17,098 nucleotides of DNA from an uncultured Collinsella sp. (lineage in GTDB: Bacteria; Actinomycetota; Coriobacteriia; Coriobacteriales; Coriobacteriaceae). Below the pieces are notes generated by a model that did no database searches, was not told the origin of the DNA, and worked only from the letters and a program-made list of their open reading frames with translations. The stretch lies in the NCBI GenBank assembly GCA_900546775.1, contig UREM01000041.1, positions 1-17,098 on the forward strand. Direction: 5' to 3'. Positions 1 through 7,263 of this stretch are shown in pieces; the stretch's first letter is position 1, and each line of letters opens with the position of its first letter. The translations under genes and the position numbers were made by a program.

Positions 1-268
1 CGTCCATGTCATAGACCCAGGGGCTGCCAGCGGGCGTGTTCTCCTCAAAGCTGTTGAGATAGCGCGAGTCGGTATGGAACAGGCAGCGGTCGGCCGTAAT
101 AAATGCAGCGTGCGGGAACTCGAAGGTGTAGTCGAAGACGCCCTTCACACCCGTAAGCCAACGAAGGTTGGCCTCGTCGCGCACTACGATGGCGTCGTAG
201 CCGCGCTCGACCATCAGGGCACGAACACGCTCGATACGACCGACGGGACCGGCAGCAAACTCAGACAT
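1..268 (-). CDS. Xaa-Pro peptidase (M24 family), N-terminal part, cut by window edge
   Basis: Only the first 89 or so residues are present; the gene runs off the left edge. The visible part starts MSEFAAGPVGRIERVRALM and contains the NLRWLTG and HTDSRYL segments typical of the creatinase-like N-terminal domain of proline peptidases (PepP/PepQ). The metal-binding catalytic domain lies outside the window, so activity cannot be judged. These cytoplasmic enzymes remove residues next to proline from peptides. The ATG at 268 is preceded by AGAGGA about 6-7 nt upstream, a good ribosome site. It lies downstream of aroB on the same strand after a 132-nt gap. In many Actinomycetota this peptidase sits between the shikimate genes and efp, which fits the order here. 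PepP versus PepQ cannot be decided. Confidence 0.85.
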   Translation of the reverse strand, partial: MSEFAAGPVGRIERVRALMVERGYDAIVVRDEANLRWLTGVKGVFDYTFEFPHAAFITADRCLFHTDSRYLNSFEENTPAGSPWVYDMD

Positions 269-400
269 GCAGATTCCTCTCTTGTTGTCCTCAATAAAGC
301 GGGACGGGCCTCAAACGAATAACGAGATCGCAAGCGATACGCAACCGATTGAAAACCCCTCCCTCAACATGATACGAAAGACGATGGATGTCAATAAAAC
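269..400 (-). promoter_or_regulatory. aroB-peptidase intergenic region with weak promoter elements
   Basis: This gap separates the AroB-family stop from the peptidase start. On the minus strand a perfect TTGACA (389-394) is followed by TATCAT (369-374), but the spacer is only 14 nt, so a normal housekeeping promoter is doubtful. A short inverted repeat, ATCGC-AA-GCGAT, lies at 327-338 and could be an operator. No intrinsic terminator follows the AroB stop, so read-through from the operon is also possible. Confidence 0.25.
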
Positions 401-1510
401 TTAGAGAAGTTCTTTGCGAGAAGCCAAGTAGGCGTGAGCATGGCGCTCAAGAACCTCGTCCTCAACGCTCGTTAGACGAATGGCGCCGAGTGCCGCGGGC
501 AGCGGCAACATGCTGCGGTTCGAGCGGGCAAACTGCTGCCTGCGGAACTCCTCGATATATGCGGCAGGCTCCAGATCAAAGGCAAGTTCCTCGATACCAA
601 AGTCCTCCAGGCAGTCATCGACCTCAAAGACGTAATCGATATCGAAGTCGCAGGCATCGTGAGCAAGGCGTGCCTCAAAGCGCATGCCCTCGGACAACAG
701 CTGGTAGGCAGGGACCTGCGAAGCGGCATCGCCCAAGCAGGCGCGCAGGGTACGCTCCCCCGTCTTGCCAAAATCGAGCGCATGGCGGGCGCTCGGGTTC
801 GTGGCCATCAGTACGTCCTTGCGGGCAGTCTGAGACCACTGAACGGCATTGACGAGCGCGACCTCCTCGCCCGAGAGAATCTCGGGGACGGTCTCGACAA
901 ACTGATTCCAACGGGACTTGCTGCTCGAAAGCATGGTGCCAACAAGTACCGCATAGCCGAGCTTGAGATCCTCGGGGTCCGCCTCGCGTACAAGGTCGAG
1001 GTCACACACGACCAAGCCCGGCTCGGGACGGAACGCGATAGCGGGAAGCGCATTCGCCGACGAGGCGACAAGCGACTTCATGGTCGTCGCGACCGTGAGC
1101 ATGGCGTCGAACGTCGTCGGCAGCAAGGCACACTCGGTGCGACCGCACCACTGATTGGCACACCAGCAAACGACCGAGCAGTTCGCCGTGTCGCCGACAG
1201 CGACAACGAGATCGTCGCAGGTAATGCCGTTAGCCGACAGGGCGCCAAAGACGGTATCGGCATCAGCCAGCGTAGCACCGGCAGGGGAAACCTCGAGGAC
1301 GAGCAGCGACACGGCAAAACCGGCGTCAACCAGTGCATGCTCGACAACCTCGCCAAATCGCTCGGATGTGGCGTCGTTCCAAACCACCATCGCGCGCTTA
1401 GGCTTGCCCACAGCCGAGGCAAACATGCGCGGCAGCTCCTCGAACGCGCCCAATCCGACGCGGACATCGACGCTGCGGTTTTGGAAATTGATAAGTTGAC
1501 GGCGAATCAT
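401..1510 (-). CDS. aroB: Degenerate AroB-family protein (3-dehydroquinate synthase-like, probably not active as such)
   Basis: This is a 369-aa protein with AroB length, position and overall pattern: an N-terminal RSVDVRVG strand, a central LLPTTFDAML segment, then LVVCDLDL. True AroB makes 3-dehydroquinate from DAHP using NAD and zinc. Here the GGGVVGDL NAD loop reads VAVGDTAN (103-110) and the VDSSVGGKT loop reads LTVATTMKS. The zinc ligands are gone by motif alignment: GxAEVIK is GYAVLVG (185-191), GHTFGHA is GKTGERT (248-254), and the HGEAVA histidine falls in LLSEGMR (271-277). Residues 111-127 hold five cysteines. The reading frame is uninterrupted, and the other frames do not restore the motifs. 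The ATG at 1510 overlaps the aroK TGA as ATGA, which favours it over the upstream in-frame start at 1543. The family call is fairly sure; the function is unknown. The symbol reflects ancestry and synteny only. Confidence 0.85.
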   Translation of the reverse strand: MIRRQLINFQNRSVDVRVGLGAFEELPRMFASAVGKPKRAMVVWNDATSERFGEVVEHALVDAGFAVSLLVLEVSPAGATLADADTVFGALSANGITCDDLVVAVGDTANCSVVCWCANQWCGRTECALLPTTFDAMLTVATTMKSLVASSANALPAIAFRPEPGLVVCDLDLVREADPEDLKLGYAVLVGTMLSSSKSRWNQFVETVPEILSGEEVALVNAVQWSQTARKDVLMATNPSARHALDFGKTGERTLRACLGDAASQVPAYQLLSEGMRFEARLAHDACDFDIDYVFEVDDCLEDFGIEELAFDLEPAAYIEEFRRQQFARSNRSMLPLPAALGAIRLTSVEDEVLERHAHAYLASRKELL

Positions 1511-2040
1511 AGCAGTCCACGCTCCAAAAGCATCTCGGCACAAAGGTAGGAAACGTCCTCGAAGGACTTGTTGCGAATATCAAGGGTAATATCGGCGGCC
1601 CGGCGATACAGCGGACGGCGATGCTCAAACAGGCGCGCAGCGTGCTCGGGCGAGCGGAAATCGGGGCGCGTGTCGCACCGACGAATCTGGCGCAACGAGT
1701 CCTCGAAGTCGCCCTCGAGGTACACGCATGTACCCATCTCGTGCATCAGTTCAATGTTTACCGGCGTCTCGACGATGCCACCCCCGCACGATACTAGCAG
1801 GCTGCGTTCACTTTGAAGCGAACGGAGTGCCGAGGTCTCGAGCTCGCGAAAACGATCCTCGCCCTCGGTCTCAAATATCTCGGTAACCGACTTGCCGCAT
1901 CGACGCACGACTAGGCGGTCGGTATCGATAAAACGCCGCTTGAACATGGTGCCGACGTTACGCGCGAGCGTCGACTTGCCCGCGCCCAAAAAGCCGATAA
2001 AGAAGATATGGTCGCAGCCGTGTTTGGTGTGCCGGGACAT
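1507..2040 (-). CDS. aroK: Shikimate kinase
   Basis: This 177-aa cytoplasmic enzyme phosphorylates shikimate with ATP in the pathway to chorismate. The usual motifs are present: a P-loop GFLGAGKS (16-23), the DTD pair (39-41) for magnesium and shikimate, FRELE (64-68) with the shikimate-binding arginine, CGGG (85-88), a lid region with TRPDF near 124-128, and a C-terminal RRPLYRRAAD. Its length matches the family. The ATG at 2040 lies 8 nt after the yqeG stop, with AGGT or GAGGAA upstream as ribosome site. Its stop overlaps the AroB-like start by 4 nt (ATGA), which suggests translational coupling. Unlike its AroB-like partner, it shows no sign of decay, so the cell appears still to process shikimate. 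Confidence 0.95.
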   Translation of the reverse strand: MSRHTKHGCDHIFFIGFLGAGKSTLARNVGTMFKRRFIDTDRLVVRRCGKSVTEIFETEGEDRFRELETSALRSLQSERSLLVSCGGGIVETPVNIELMHEMGTCVYLEGDFEDSLRQIRRCDTRPDFRSPEHAARLFEHRRPLYRRAADITLDIRNKSFEDVSYLCAEMLLERGLL

Positions 2041-2048
2041 AGCGAGAC

Positions 2049-2546
2049 CTATTCCTCGCAGGGAAGGTCGCGCAGGGCCCGGCGCTCAAAGATACGGAAG
2101 ATCTGCGTATACCACAGGTCCTGGGTTGCCTGCGGCTTTACCAGAATAGTGTCAACGCCGGCAAAGTTGCCACTCCACACATCCGTGTAGAGCTGATCGC
2201 CGATCAGCACAGCCTCGTCAGCCGTGGCGCCCAGGCGCTTAAGACCGGCCTTGAGGGCAAACGGCGCCGGCTTCATGGCATGACTGATAGCCTCGAGGCC
2301 CAGCTCGCGTGCCGAACTCATGACCTGGTCGCGATGCCAGTTGTTCGAAACCATGCACAGCTTAAATCCCTTGGCGCGAGCGGCGTCGAGCCAAGCAGAG
2401 ACGGCGGCGGGAACCTGTTCGGTATCGCGCGGCACCAGGGTATTATCGCGGTCGAGCAAGATGGCGCGCTTGCCGTCGGCCCACAGGGTATCAAGGTCGA
2501 TGCGGTCGACCGAGGCAACGTATCGTTTGGGGCTAAAAATCCTCAT
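2049..2546 (-). CDS. yqeG: YqeG-type HAD phosphatase
   Basis: This 165-aa HAD-superfamily hydrolase resembles the YqeG/GEP4 family (subfamily IIIA). Motif I is LLDRDNTLV with the nucleophile Asp32 and acid Asp34. Motif II is MVSNN near 65-69, motif III is the lysine of MKPAP (92), and motif IV is GDQLYTD (116-122). Yeast GEP4 dephosphorylates phosphatidylglycerophosphate; the substrate of bacterial YqeG is not settled, so no substrate is claimed here. The reading frame is open much further upstream, but that part overlaps mltG and is low-complexity R/P/S sequence of the kind a shadow frame gives. The ATG at 2546 starts one base after the mltG stop (TAG-C-ATG), which fixes the start. It is part of the alaS-aroB operon. 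Confidence 0.9.
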   Translation of the reverse strand: MRIFSPKRYVASVDRIDLDTLWADGKRAILLDRDNTLVPRDTEQVPAAVSAWLDAARAKGFKLCMVSNNWHRDQVMSSARELGLEAISHAMKPAPFALKAGLKRLGATADEAVLIGDQLYTDVWSGNFAGVDTILVKPQATQDLWYTQIFRIFERRALRDLPCEE

Positions 2547-2547
2547 G

Positions 2548-3981
2548 CTAATTCCAAGACTGTTGATGCTCTTCGTAGGTTTGCGAGAAATACTCCTCGT
2601 CCTGTGTAATGTAGAAATACAGGTCATCGGAGTCGGTCGGCTCAAGGGTAGCCTTGAGCGCCTCGAGCGACGGAGAGCAGATGGGCGTGGGCGGCAGGCC
2701 CTCGTGCTTATAGGTGTTATACGGGCTATCGCTCTGCAGGTCGTCGGCGGTAACCTCGCCGCCGGTGACATACATCATGGTCGCATCGCTGTTGAGATAG
2801 CGCAGACCGTCGAGCTTGCCGGCAAGGCGGTTGTAGAAGACCGAGGCCACGTGCGCACGTTGGTCGGCGTTGAGGCCCTCGCGCTCAACAATAGAGGCCA
2901 AGTTAACGATGTCGTAGTCGGACATCTCCACACCGTAGCGCTCCTTGATCTTGGCTTCGCAGCTCGAAAAGTCAAGCGACTTGTACTCAGTCTTAAACTG
3001 ATCGAGCATGGCACGAATCACGTCATCGGCCGTCGGCGAATCACCCAACGAATAAGTCTTGGGGAACAAGAAACCCTCGAGCGAATCGTTGGCGGCGCCC
3101 TTAAGGAAGCTATAGTCGTCCACATAATTGGAGGCCTTAGCCTGGTTGAGGAAGTCTTCCTTAGAGATGCTGTCGTAGGCCTGTGCCACACGGTCGGCGA
3201 CTTGATCGACTGTCAGACCCTCAGGGATAGTCAGCGCATTGGAGCCCGCGTTAGGACCTTCCATGAGCTGCTGAACAACCTTGGTCGCATCCATGAGTGT
3301 GGTGAACGAATAAGTACCAGGCTTGAGCGACATATCGGCGTTGAGCTTTTTCACCGCCGCGTAGTAATCCTTGAGATTTTCGACGATATGGTTCTCGGAG
3401 AGAATCGAGGCGATCGCATCGCCCGAAGCACCGTCGGGAATGGTCACCGTAACCTGCTGACCAGCCGTGACCTTCGTATCCTCACCGGCAAAGAAGCCCT
3501 TGACGGCAGGCACGACAAAGAAAGCGATAGTAGCAAGCGCGATTACGGCCACCACAACGCCGATGATCATAGACACCGGGGAGCTTTTCTTTTGGGCACC
3601 GCGACGAGCATGCGTGTTGTAGCTCGAACGGGTCGCCGGAGCAACGCCATGCGTGCCGCGAGCGTGATGAGAATGCGATTGCGGGGCCTGCGTTCGCTGG
3701 GTAGGTACCTGCTGCTTAAAGCGGGTACCGCCTGCAGGCTGGGCCGTACGAGCAGTGGGCTGCTGAGCCGCATGAGAGGCCAGATGCTGAACCGAATGAG
3801 CAGAAGGCTGCTGACCCGTCCGTTGAACAAGTTGGGCCGAACGAGAGGAGGACTGCACCGGGCGCGCGGCAGACTGAGCTGCGCGCTGGGTCGGCTGTGC
3901 CGGACGCTGGCCAGGCTGGGCAGGGCGCGACGACGGCTGACGTGTACGATTCGGCTGGCGCGGATCGGGAGCGCTAGGCAT
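2548..3981 (-). CDS. mltG: Endolytic murein transglycosylase MltG with a long Q/P-rich cytoplasmic tail
   Basis: This 477-aa inner-membrane enzyme cleaves nascent peptidoglycan glycan strands. Residues 1-134 are low complexity (Q, P, A, R, S, H rich; repeated AQP/TQR units). One transmembrane helix follows (about 137-157), then an extracellular LysM-like region and the YceG domain. ASIVEREG (362-369) carries the catalytic glutamate, most likely Glu366. It is followed by VASVFYNRL (378-386), LNSDATMMY and SPYNTYKHEGLPPTPI, all typical of the family. The tail makes it longer than the roughly 340 residues of E. coli MltG; such basic or proline-rich tails are common in Actinomycetota. The ATG at 3981 has AGGAGG about 7 nt upstream and overlaps the ruvX stop by 8 nt, so it is chosen over an in-frame start at 4038. 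Confidence 0.93.
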   Translation of the reverse strand: MPSAPDPRQPNRTRQPSSRPAQPGQRPAQPTQRAAQSAARPVQSSSRSAQLVQRTGQQPSAHSVQHLASHAAQQPTARTAQPAGGTRFKQQVPTQRTQAPQSHSHHARGTHGVAPATRSSYNTHARRGAQKKSSPVSMIIGVVVAVIALATIAFFVVPAVKGFFAGEDTKVTAGQQVTVTIPDGASGDAIASILSENHIVENLKDYYAAVKKLNADMSLKPGTYSFTTLMDATKVVQQLMEGPNAGSNALTIPEGLTVDQVADRVAQAYDSISKEDFLNQAKASNYVDDYSFLKGAANDSLEGFLFPKTYSLGDSPTADDVIRAMLDQFKTEYKSLDFSSCEAKIKERYGVEMSDYDIVNLASIVEREGLNADQRAHVASVFYNRLAGKLDGLRYLNSDATMMYVTGGEVTADDLQSDSPYNTYKHEGLPPTPICSPSLEALKATLEPTDSDDLYFYITQDEEYFSQTYEEHQQSWN

Positions 3982-4402
3982 GCGAAACCTCCTCGTTTTT
4001 ACGATCAAGCCACGTCTGCAAAAACAGGCTGGCGGCAATCATGTCAATCTTGCCCCTCATCTGTTTTTCGTTGAGGCCCTGCTCGCGCAGGATACGCTTT
4101 GCCTCTTGCGAGGACAGGCGCTCGTCCTCAAACTCCAACGGAAGATCGAGCTCGTCGGCAATATTTTGCGCAACAGCGGCAACACGCTCGGCCTGGGGAC
4201 CGGGCTCACCGGCCATGGTCAGGGGACGCCCACTTACCAGAATGTCGGGCTCATAGTCCTCGACCAGGTAGCAAAACGTCTTTGCCATGCCAGTGACCTC
4301 GGCAGCCGGAAGCACCTTGACAGGCATTGCCATCTTGCCATCACGGCTCGAGACGGCAATGCCAATCCTGGTCTCCCCTATGTCCAGTGCGAGCGCGACC
4401 AC
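3974..4402 (-). CDS. ruvX: Putative Holliday junction resolvase / pre-16S rRNA nuclease YqgF (RuvX)
   Basis: This 142-aa protein has an RNase H-like fold. ALDIGETRIGIAVS (5-18) holds the first catalytic aspartate (Asp7). DERLSSQEA (93-101) and KIDMIAASLFLQTWLD (118-133, with Asp120) are the other conserved blocks of the YqgF family. In E. coli the family trims the 5' end of 16S rRNA; a recombination role has also been proposed. The start is GTG at 4402, 9 nt after the alaS stop. No strong ribosome site is visible there, so translation is probably coupled to alaS. The 3' end overlaps the mltG start by 8 nt. The alaS-ruvX-mltG order is widespread in Gram-positive bacteria and supports the assignment. 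Confidence 0.93.
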   Translation of the reverse strand: MVALALDIGETRIGIAVSSRDGKMAMPVKVLPAAEVTGMAKTFCYLVEDYEPDILVSGRPLTMAGEPGPQAERVAAVAQNIADELDLPLEFEDERLSSQEAKRILREQGLNEKQMRGKIDMIAASLFLQTWLDRKNEEVSHA

Positions 4403-4411
4403 AGCGACTAC

Positions 4412-7069
4412 TTAAGCGCCGAGCGCGGTCTTGGCAGCCGCGAGGGCATCGGCGATACCGGCAGCGTTCTTGCCGCCAGCCTGGGCCATGTTGGGACGAC
4501 CGCCACCGCGACCGTCGACCAGGCCCGCGATCTGCTTGATCACGTTACCGGCGTGGAAACCGGCCTTGACGGCGTCATCGGAGCCGGCAGCGAGCAGGGC
4601 CGGGGTGCCCTTTTCGGTCACGCTAGCGACGACGCAGGCGACGGGGCCGGCGACCTTCTGGTGCACGGTATCCCACACGTTGCGCAGGTCGGCAGCTTCA
4701 AGGCCCTGGAGCTCAGCGACGACGAGCTTGTAGCCATTGACCTCGACGGCACCCTCGATGGCGCCGGAGATGGCGTCGGAAGAGCCACCGGTCAGAGCCT
4801 TCTTGAGCTTGTTGGAAGTCTCGCGCAGCTCGGCCTGCAGGTTCTCCACGCGGGCGGGAACCTCATCCACGCGGCACTTGAGCGCAGCAGCAGCGGCGTC
4901 GACGAGCGCCAGACGGTCGGCCATGTAGTCGAGAGCACCCTTAGAGGTCACGGCCTCAATGCGGCGGACGTTGGAGCCCGTAGAGGACTCGGAAATGATC
5001 TTGAACAGGCCGATCTCGGCGGTGTTGGCAGCGTGCGTGCCACCGCAGAGTTCGCGGGAGAACGGCTGGTCCTCGGCGCCCACGGAGACAACGCGGACGA
5101 CGTCACCATACTTCTCACCAAACAGGGCGACAGCACCGGCGGCCTTGGCCTCGTCAATGCCCATGACGCGGGTCACGACCGGCTTGGAGGCGAAGATCTG
5201 CTGGTTGACCAGGTCCTCGACAGCCTTGAGCTGCTCGGAGGACAGGGCCTCGAAGTGCGTGAAGTCAAAGCGCAGGTGCTCAGGCGTCACCAGCGAGCCG
5301 GCCTGGGAGACATGCTCGCCCAGGACCTGCTTAAGCGCGGCGTCGAGCAGATGCGTGGCGGTGTGGTTGCGACGCAGGAAGCCACGGCGCTCGGCGTCGA
5401 GCGCGGCGGTCACGGTAGCACCGACGGTCAGCGTGCCCTCGGCGACGTGAGCAACGTGGGCATACAGGCCGTTGTGGTTCTTGGTATCGGAAATGGTCAG
5501 CGCAACGCCCTCGGCGGAAAGCTCGCCGGCGTCGCCCTGCTGGCCGCCCATCTCGGCGTAGAACGGGGTGCGGTCGAGCACGACCTCGACGTCCTCGCCG
5601 GCAGCAACGGACTCGACGGACTCGCCGTTGCGCACGATGGCGACAACCTTGGCGCCCTCGATGACGTCGTTGTCATAGCCGTCGAACTCGGTCGCGGAGA
5701 CCTTGTCCGAAAGCTCGACCCACACGTCGTTGAAGCTACCCCAGGCATCGCCCTTGGCGTTGGCGCGAGCGCGGGCCTTCTGGTCCTCCATACAGGCGGT
5801 GAAGCCGTCCATGTCGACGTCATGGCCAGCGGCGCCGGCGATCTCGACAGTCAGGTCAATGGGGAAACCGAAGGTGTCGTGCAGCTTAAAGGCAACGTCG
5901 CCCGGAAGCACAGCGCCCTCGGCGAGCGCGGCCAGGGCCTCGTCCAGGTAAACGCGGCCGTTGTCGAGCGTCGTGGAGAAACGCTCCTCCTCGGAGGCGA
6001 CGATGCCCTTAACGAGCGCGACGTTCTTGAGCAGCTCGGGATAGGCCTCGCCCATCTGGGCGTTGACCTCGTCGATGAACTTGGTCAGGAAGGCTCCCTC
6101 GATGCCCAGCAAGCGGCCGTGGAACACGGCGCGGCGGAGCAGGCGGCGCAGCACGTACTCGCGGCCCTCGTTGCCGGGCAGAATGCCGTCAGAGATCATA
6201 AAGTCGACGGCACGGGAGTGGTCGGCGATGATGCGCAGCGAGCGGCTGGCACCGGAATAGTCATCGGCGTCATAAGTCTTGCCGCTGATCTCCTCACCGA
6301 GCTTGATGAGGTGCTGCATCAGATCGCCGTCGTAGTTGGCGGTCTTGTGCTGCATAATGGCGGCCATGCGCTCCAGGCCCATGCCCGTATCGAGGTTGCG
6401 GTGCGGCAGCTCCGGCATGGAGCCGTCCTCCTGGCGGTCGTACTGGGTAAACACGAGGTTCCAGAACTCAAGGAAGCGGTCGCAGTCGCAGCCAGGCTTG
6501 CAGTCGGGGCTGCCGCAACCGACCTCCTCGCCCATGTCAAAGTAGATCTCGGAGCACGGACCGCAGGGGCCGGTGGGGCCAGCGGCCCAGAAGTTGTCGT
6601 CCTCGCCCAGGCGGGAGATGTGATCCTCGGCAACGCCCAGAGAGCGCCACACGTCGTGGGTCTCGTCGTCCTCGGTAAAGACGGTAAAGTACAGGCGGTC
6701 GAGCGGAAGCTTGAACTCCTTGGTGATGAGCTCAAAGGCCCAAGCGCAGGCCTGCTGCTTGGAGACGCCGCCAAAGGAGAAGTCGCCGAGCATCTCAAAG
6801 AAGGACAGGTGACGGCCGTCCTCGCCGATGCAGTCGATGTCGTTGGTGCGGACGCACTTCTGGCAGGAGATCGCGCCGATCTCCTTCATGGTCTTCTTGC
6901 CCTGGTAGTACTCCTTAAACTGGTTCATGCCGGCGTTGGCAAGCAGCAGCGAAGGATCGTCGGGGACGAGGGACGAAGAAGGATAGAGCTTAAGACCGCG
7001 CTCCTCAAAGAAGTTGAGGAACTTGGAGCGGATCTCGGCCGTAGTCATTGACGGGTAGTCAGCACTCAT
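4412..7069 (-). CDS. alaS: Alanine--tRNA ligase
   Basis: This 885-aa cytoplasmic enzyme charges tRNA-Ala and edits mischarged serine or glycine. The class II catalytic core covers about residues 8-400 and includes RTNDIDCIG, FFEMLGDFSFGG (90-101) and motif 3 TGMGLERMA (228-236). A C-rich insert (GCGSPDCKPGCDC, 184-196) is common in bacterial AlaRS. The editing domain has the zinc motif HTATH (569-573) and CGGTH (675-679). The C-terminal DHHA1/C-Ala domain ends with GRGGGRPNMAQAGG (853-866). Length and motifs are normal. The ATG at 7069 has GAGGAG 9 nt upstream, better than the internal ATG at 7048 or the open frame back to 7159. It is first in the operon and has its own promoter candidate about 40 nt upstream. 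Confidence 0.97.
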   Translation of the reverse strand: MSADYPSMTTAEIRSKFLNFFEERGLKLYPSSSLVPDDPSLLLANAGMNQFKEYYQGKKTMKEIGAISCQKCVRTNDIDCIGEDGRHLSFFEMLGDFSFGGVSKQQACAWAFELITKEFKLPLDRLYFTVFTEDDETHDVWRSLGVAEDHISRLGEDDNFWAAGPTGPCGPCSEIYFDMGEEVGCGSPDCKPGCDCDRFLEFWNLVFTQYDRQEDGSMPELPHRNLDTGMGLERMAAIMQHKTANYDGDLMQHLIKLGEEISGKTYDADDYSGASRSLRIIADHSRAVDFMISDGILPGNEGREYVLRRLLRRAVFHGRLLGIEGAFLTKFIDEVNAQMGEAYPELLKNVALVKGIVASEEERFSTTLDNGRVYLDEALAALAEGAVLPGDVAFKLHDTFGFPIDLTVEIAGAAGHDVDMDGFTACMEDQKARARANAKGDAWGSFNDVWVELSDKVSATEFDGYDNDVIEGAKVVAIVRNGESVESVAAGEDVEVVLDRTPFYAEMGGQQGDAGELSAEGVALTISDTKNHNGLYAHVAHVAEGTLTVGATVTAALDAERRGFLRRNHTATHLLDAALKQVLGEHVSQAGSLVTPEHLRFDFTHFEALSSEQLKAVEDLVNQQIFASKPVVTRVMGIDEAKAAGAVALFGEKYGDVVRVVSVGAEDQPFSRELCGGTHAANTAEIGLFKIISESSTGSNVRRIEAVTSKGALDYMADRLALVDAAAAALKCRVDEVPARVENLQAELRETSNKLKKALTGGSSDAISGAIEGAVEVNGYKLVVAELQGLEAADLRNVWDTVHQKVAGPVACVVASVTEKGTPALLAAGSDDAVKAGFHAGNVIKQIAGLVDGRGGGRPNMAQAGGKNAAGIADALAAAKTALGA

Positions 7070-7115
7070 AGAGGGAATCTCCTCGGTTTCACATCGAAAC
7101 AGTTCAAACGTAACG

Positions 7116-7143
7116 ATATTACCATCCCACCGCGCCTGTGCAA
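7116..7143 (-). promoter_or_regulatory. Promoter candidate for the alaS operon (extended -10)
   Basis: On the minus strand the -35 TTGCAC (7138-7143) and -10 TAATAT (7116-7121) are 16 nt apart, and TGG precedes the -10, giving an extended TGnTAATAT element. The transcript would begin near 7108-7109, leaving a leader of about 40 nt. The -35 overlaps the last bases of the preceding terminator's T tract. No T-box specifier or antiterminator sequence is visible around it. Confidence 0.5.
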
Positions 7144-7171
7144 AAAAGAGGGCCGCCAAACAGCGACCCTC
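7142..7171 (-). terminator. Rho-independent terminator upstream of alaS
   Basis: On the minus strand GAGGGTCGC pairs with GCGGCCCTC (7163-7171 with 7148-7156; nine pairs including one G-U), with a TGTTTG loop, followed at once by six Ts. On the plus strand the stem has a C-A mismatch and no T tract, so it acts on minus-strand transcripts only. The nearest upstream minus-strand gene is the AI-2E permease ending at 7510. The terminator therefore probably ends transcripts that have run antisense through the small plus-strand gene, and insulates alaS. Confidence 0.8.
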
Positions 7172-7208
7172 CAGCGAAAGTGCACGTTATTTAGTACTGT
7201 GCGATCCT

Positions 7209-7237
7209 TTGAAAAAGGACTGCTGTAGAATTACATA
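7209..7237 (+). promoter_or_regulatory. Weak promoter candidate for the small plus-strand gene
   Basis: TTGAAA (7209-7214) and TACATA (7232-7237) are separated by 17 nt; the -35 is good and the -10 poor. TAGAAT (7226-7231) and TATAAG (7236-7241) are better -10 hexamers but lie at the wrong distance from TTGAAA. The stretch is clearly more AT-rich than its surroundings. A strong ribosome site, GGAAGGAG, follows at about 7250-7257. Confidence 0.3.
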
Positions 7238-7263
7238 TAAGAGTCACCCGGAAGGAGCGATCG

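Noticed and set aside
388..852. 154-codon plus-strand Arg/Pro/Gln-rich frame opposite the aroB-like gene
   Set aside because: It is low-complexity R/P/Q/S sequence antisense to the AroB-like gene, with no ribosome site or domain.
401..1510. Frameshift or sequencing error as the cause of the missing AroB motifs
   Set aside because: I looked at the other minus-strand frames over the NAD loop and the GHTFGHA region. None restores the missing motifs, and the in-frame flanks (PTTF, CDLDL) stay AroB-like on both sides of the altered blocks.
2320..4074. 584-codon open frame on the plus strand opposite mltG and yqeG
   Set aside because: It is antisense to two well-supported genes, is Arg/Leu-rich and low in recognisable features, so it is a shadow of codon bias.
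3980..7051. 1023-codon open frame on the plus strand opposite alaS
   Set aside because: It is exactly antisense to a motif-complete alaS. Its protein is repetitive and A/G/L/V/D-rich, as expected from the complement of GC-biased codons. It has no ribosome site and no recognisable domain.
7100..7263. T-box riboswitch upstream of alaS
   Set aside because: No T-box core (GGGTGGNACCGCG-like) or specifier loop is seen on the minus strand, and the likely promoter leaves only a 40-nt leader.
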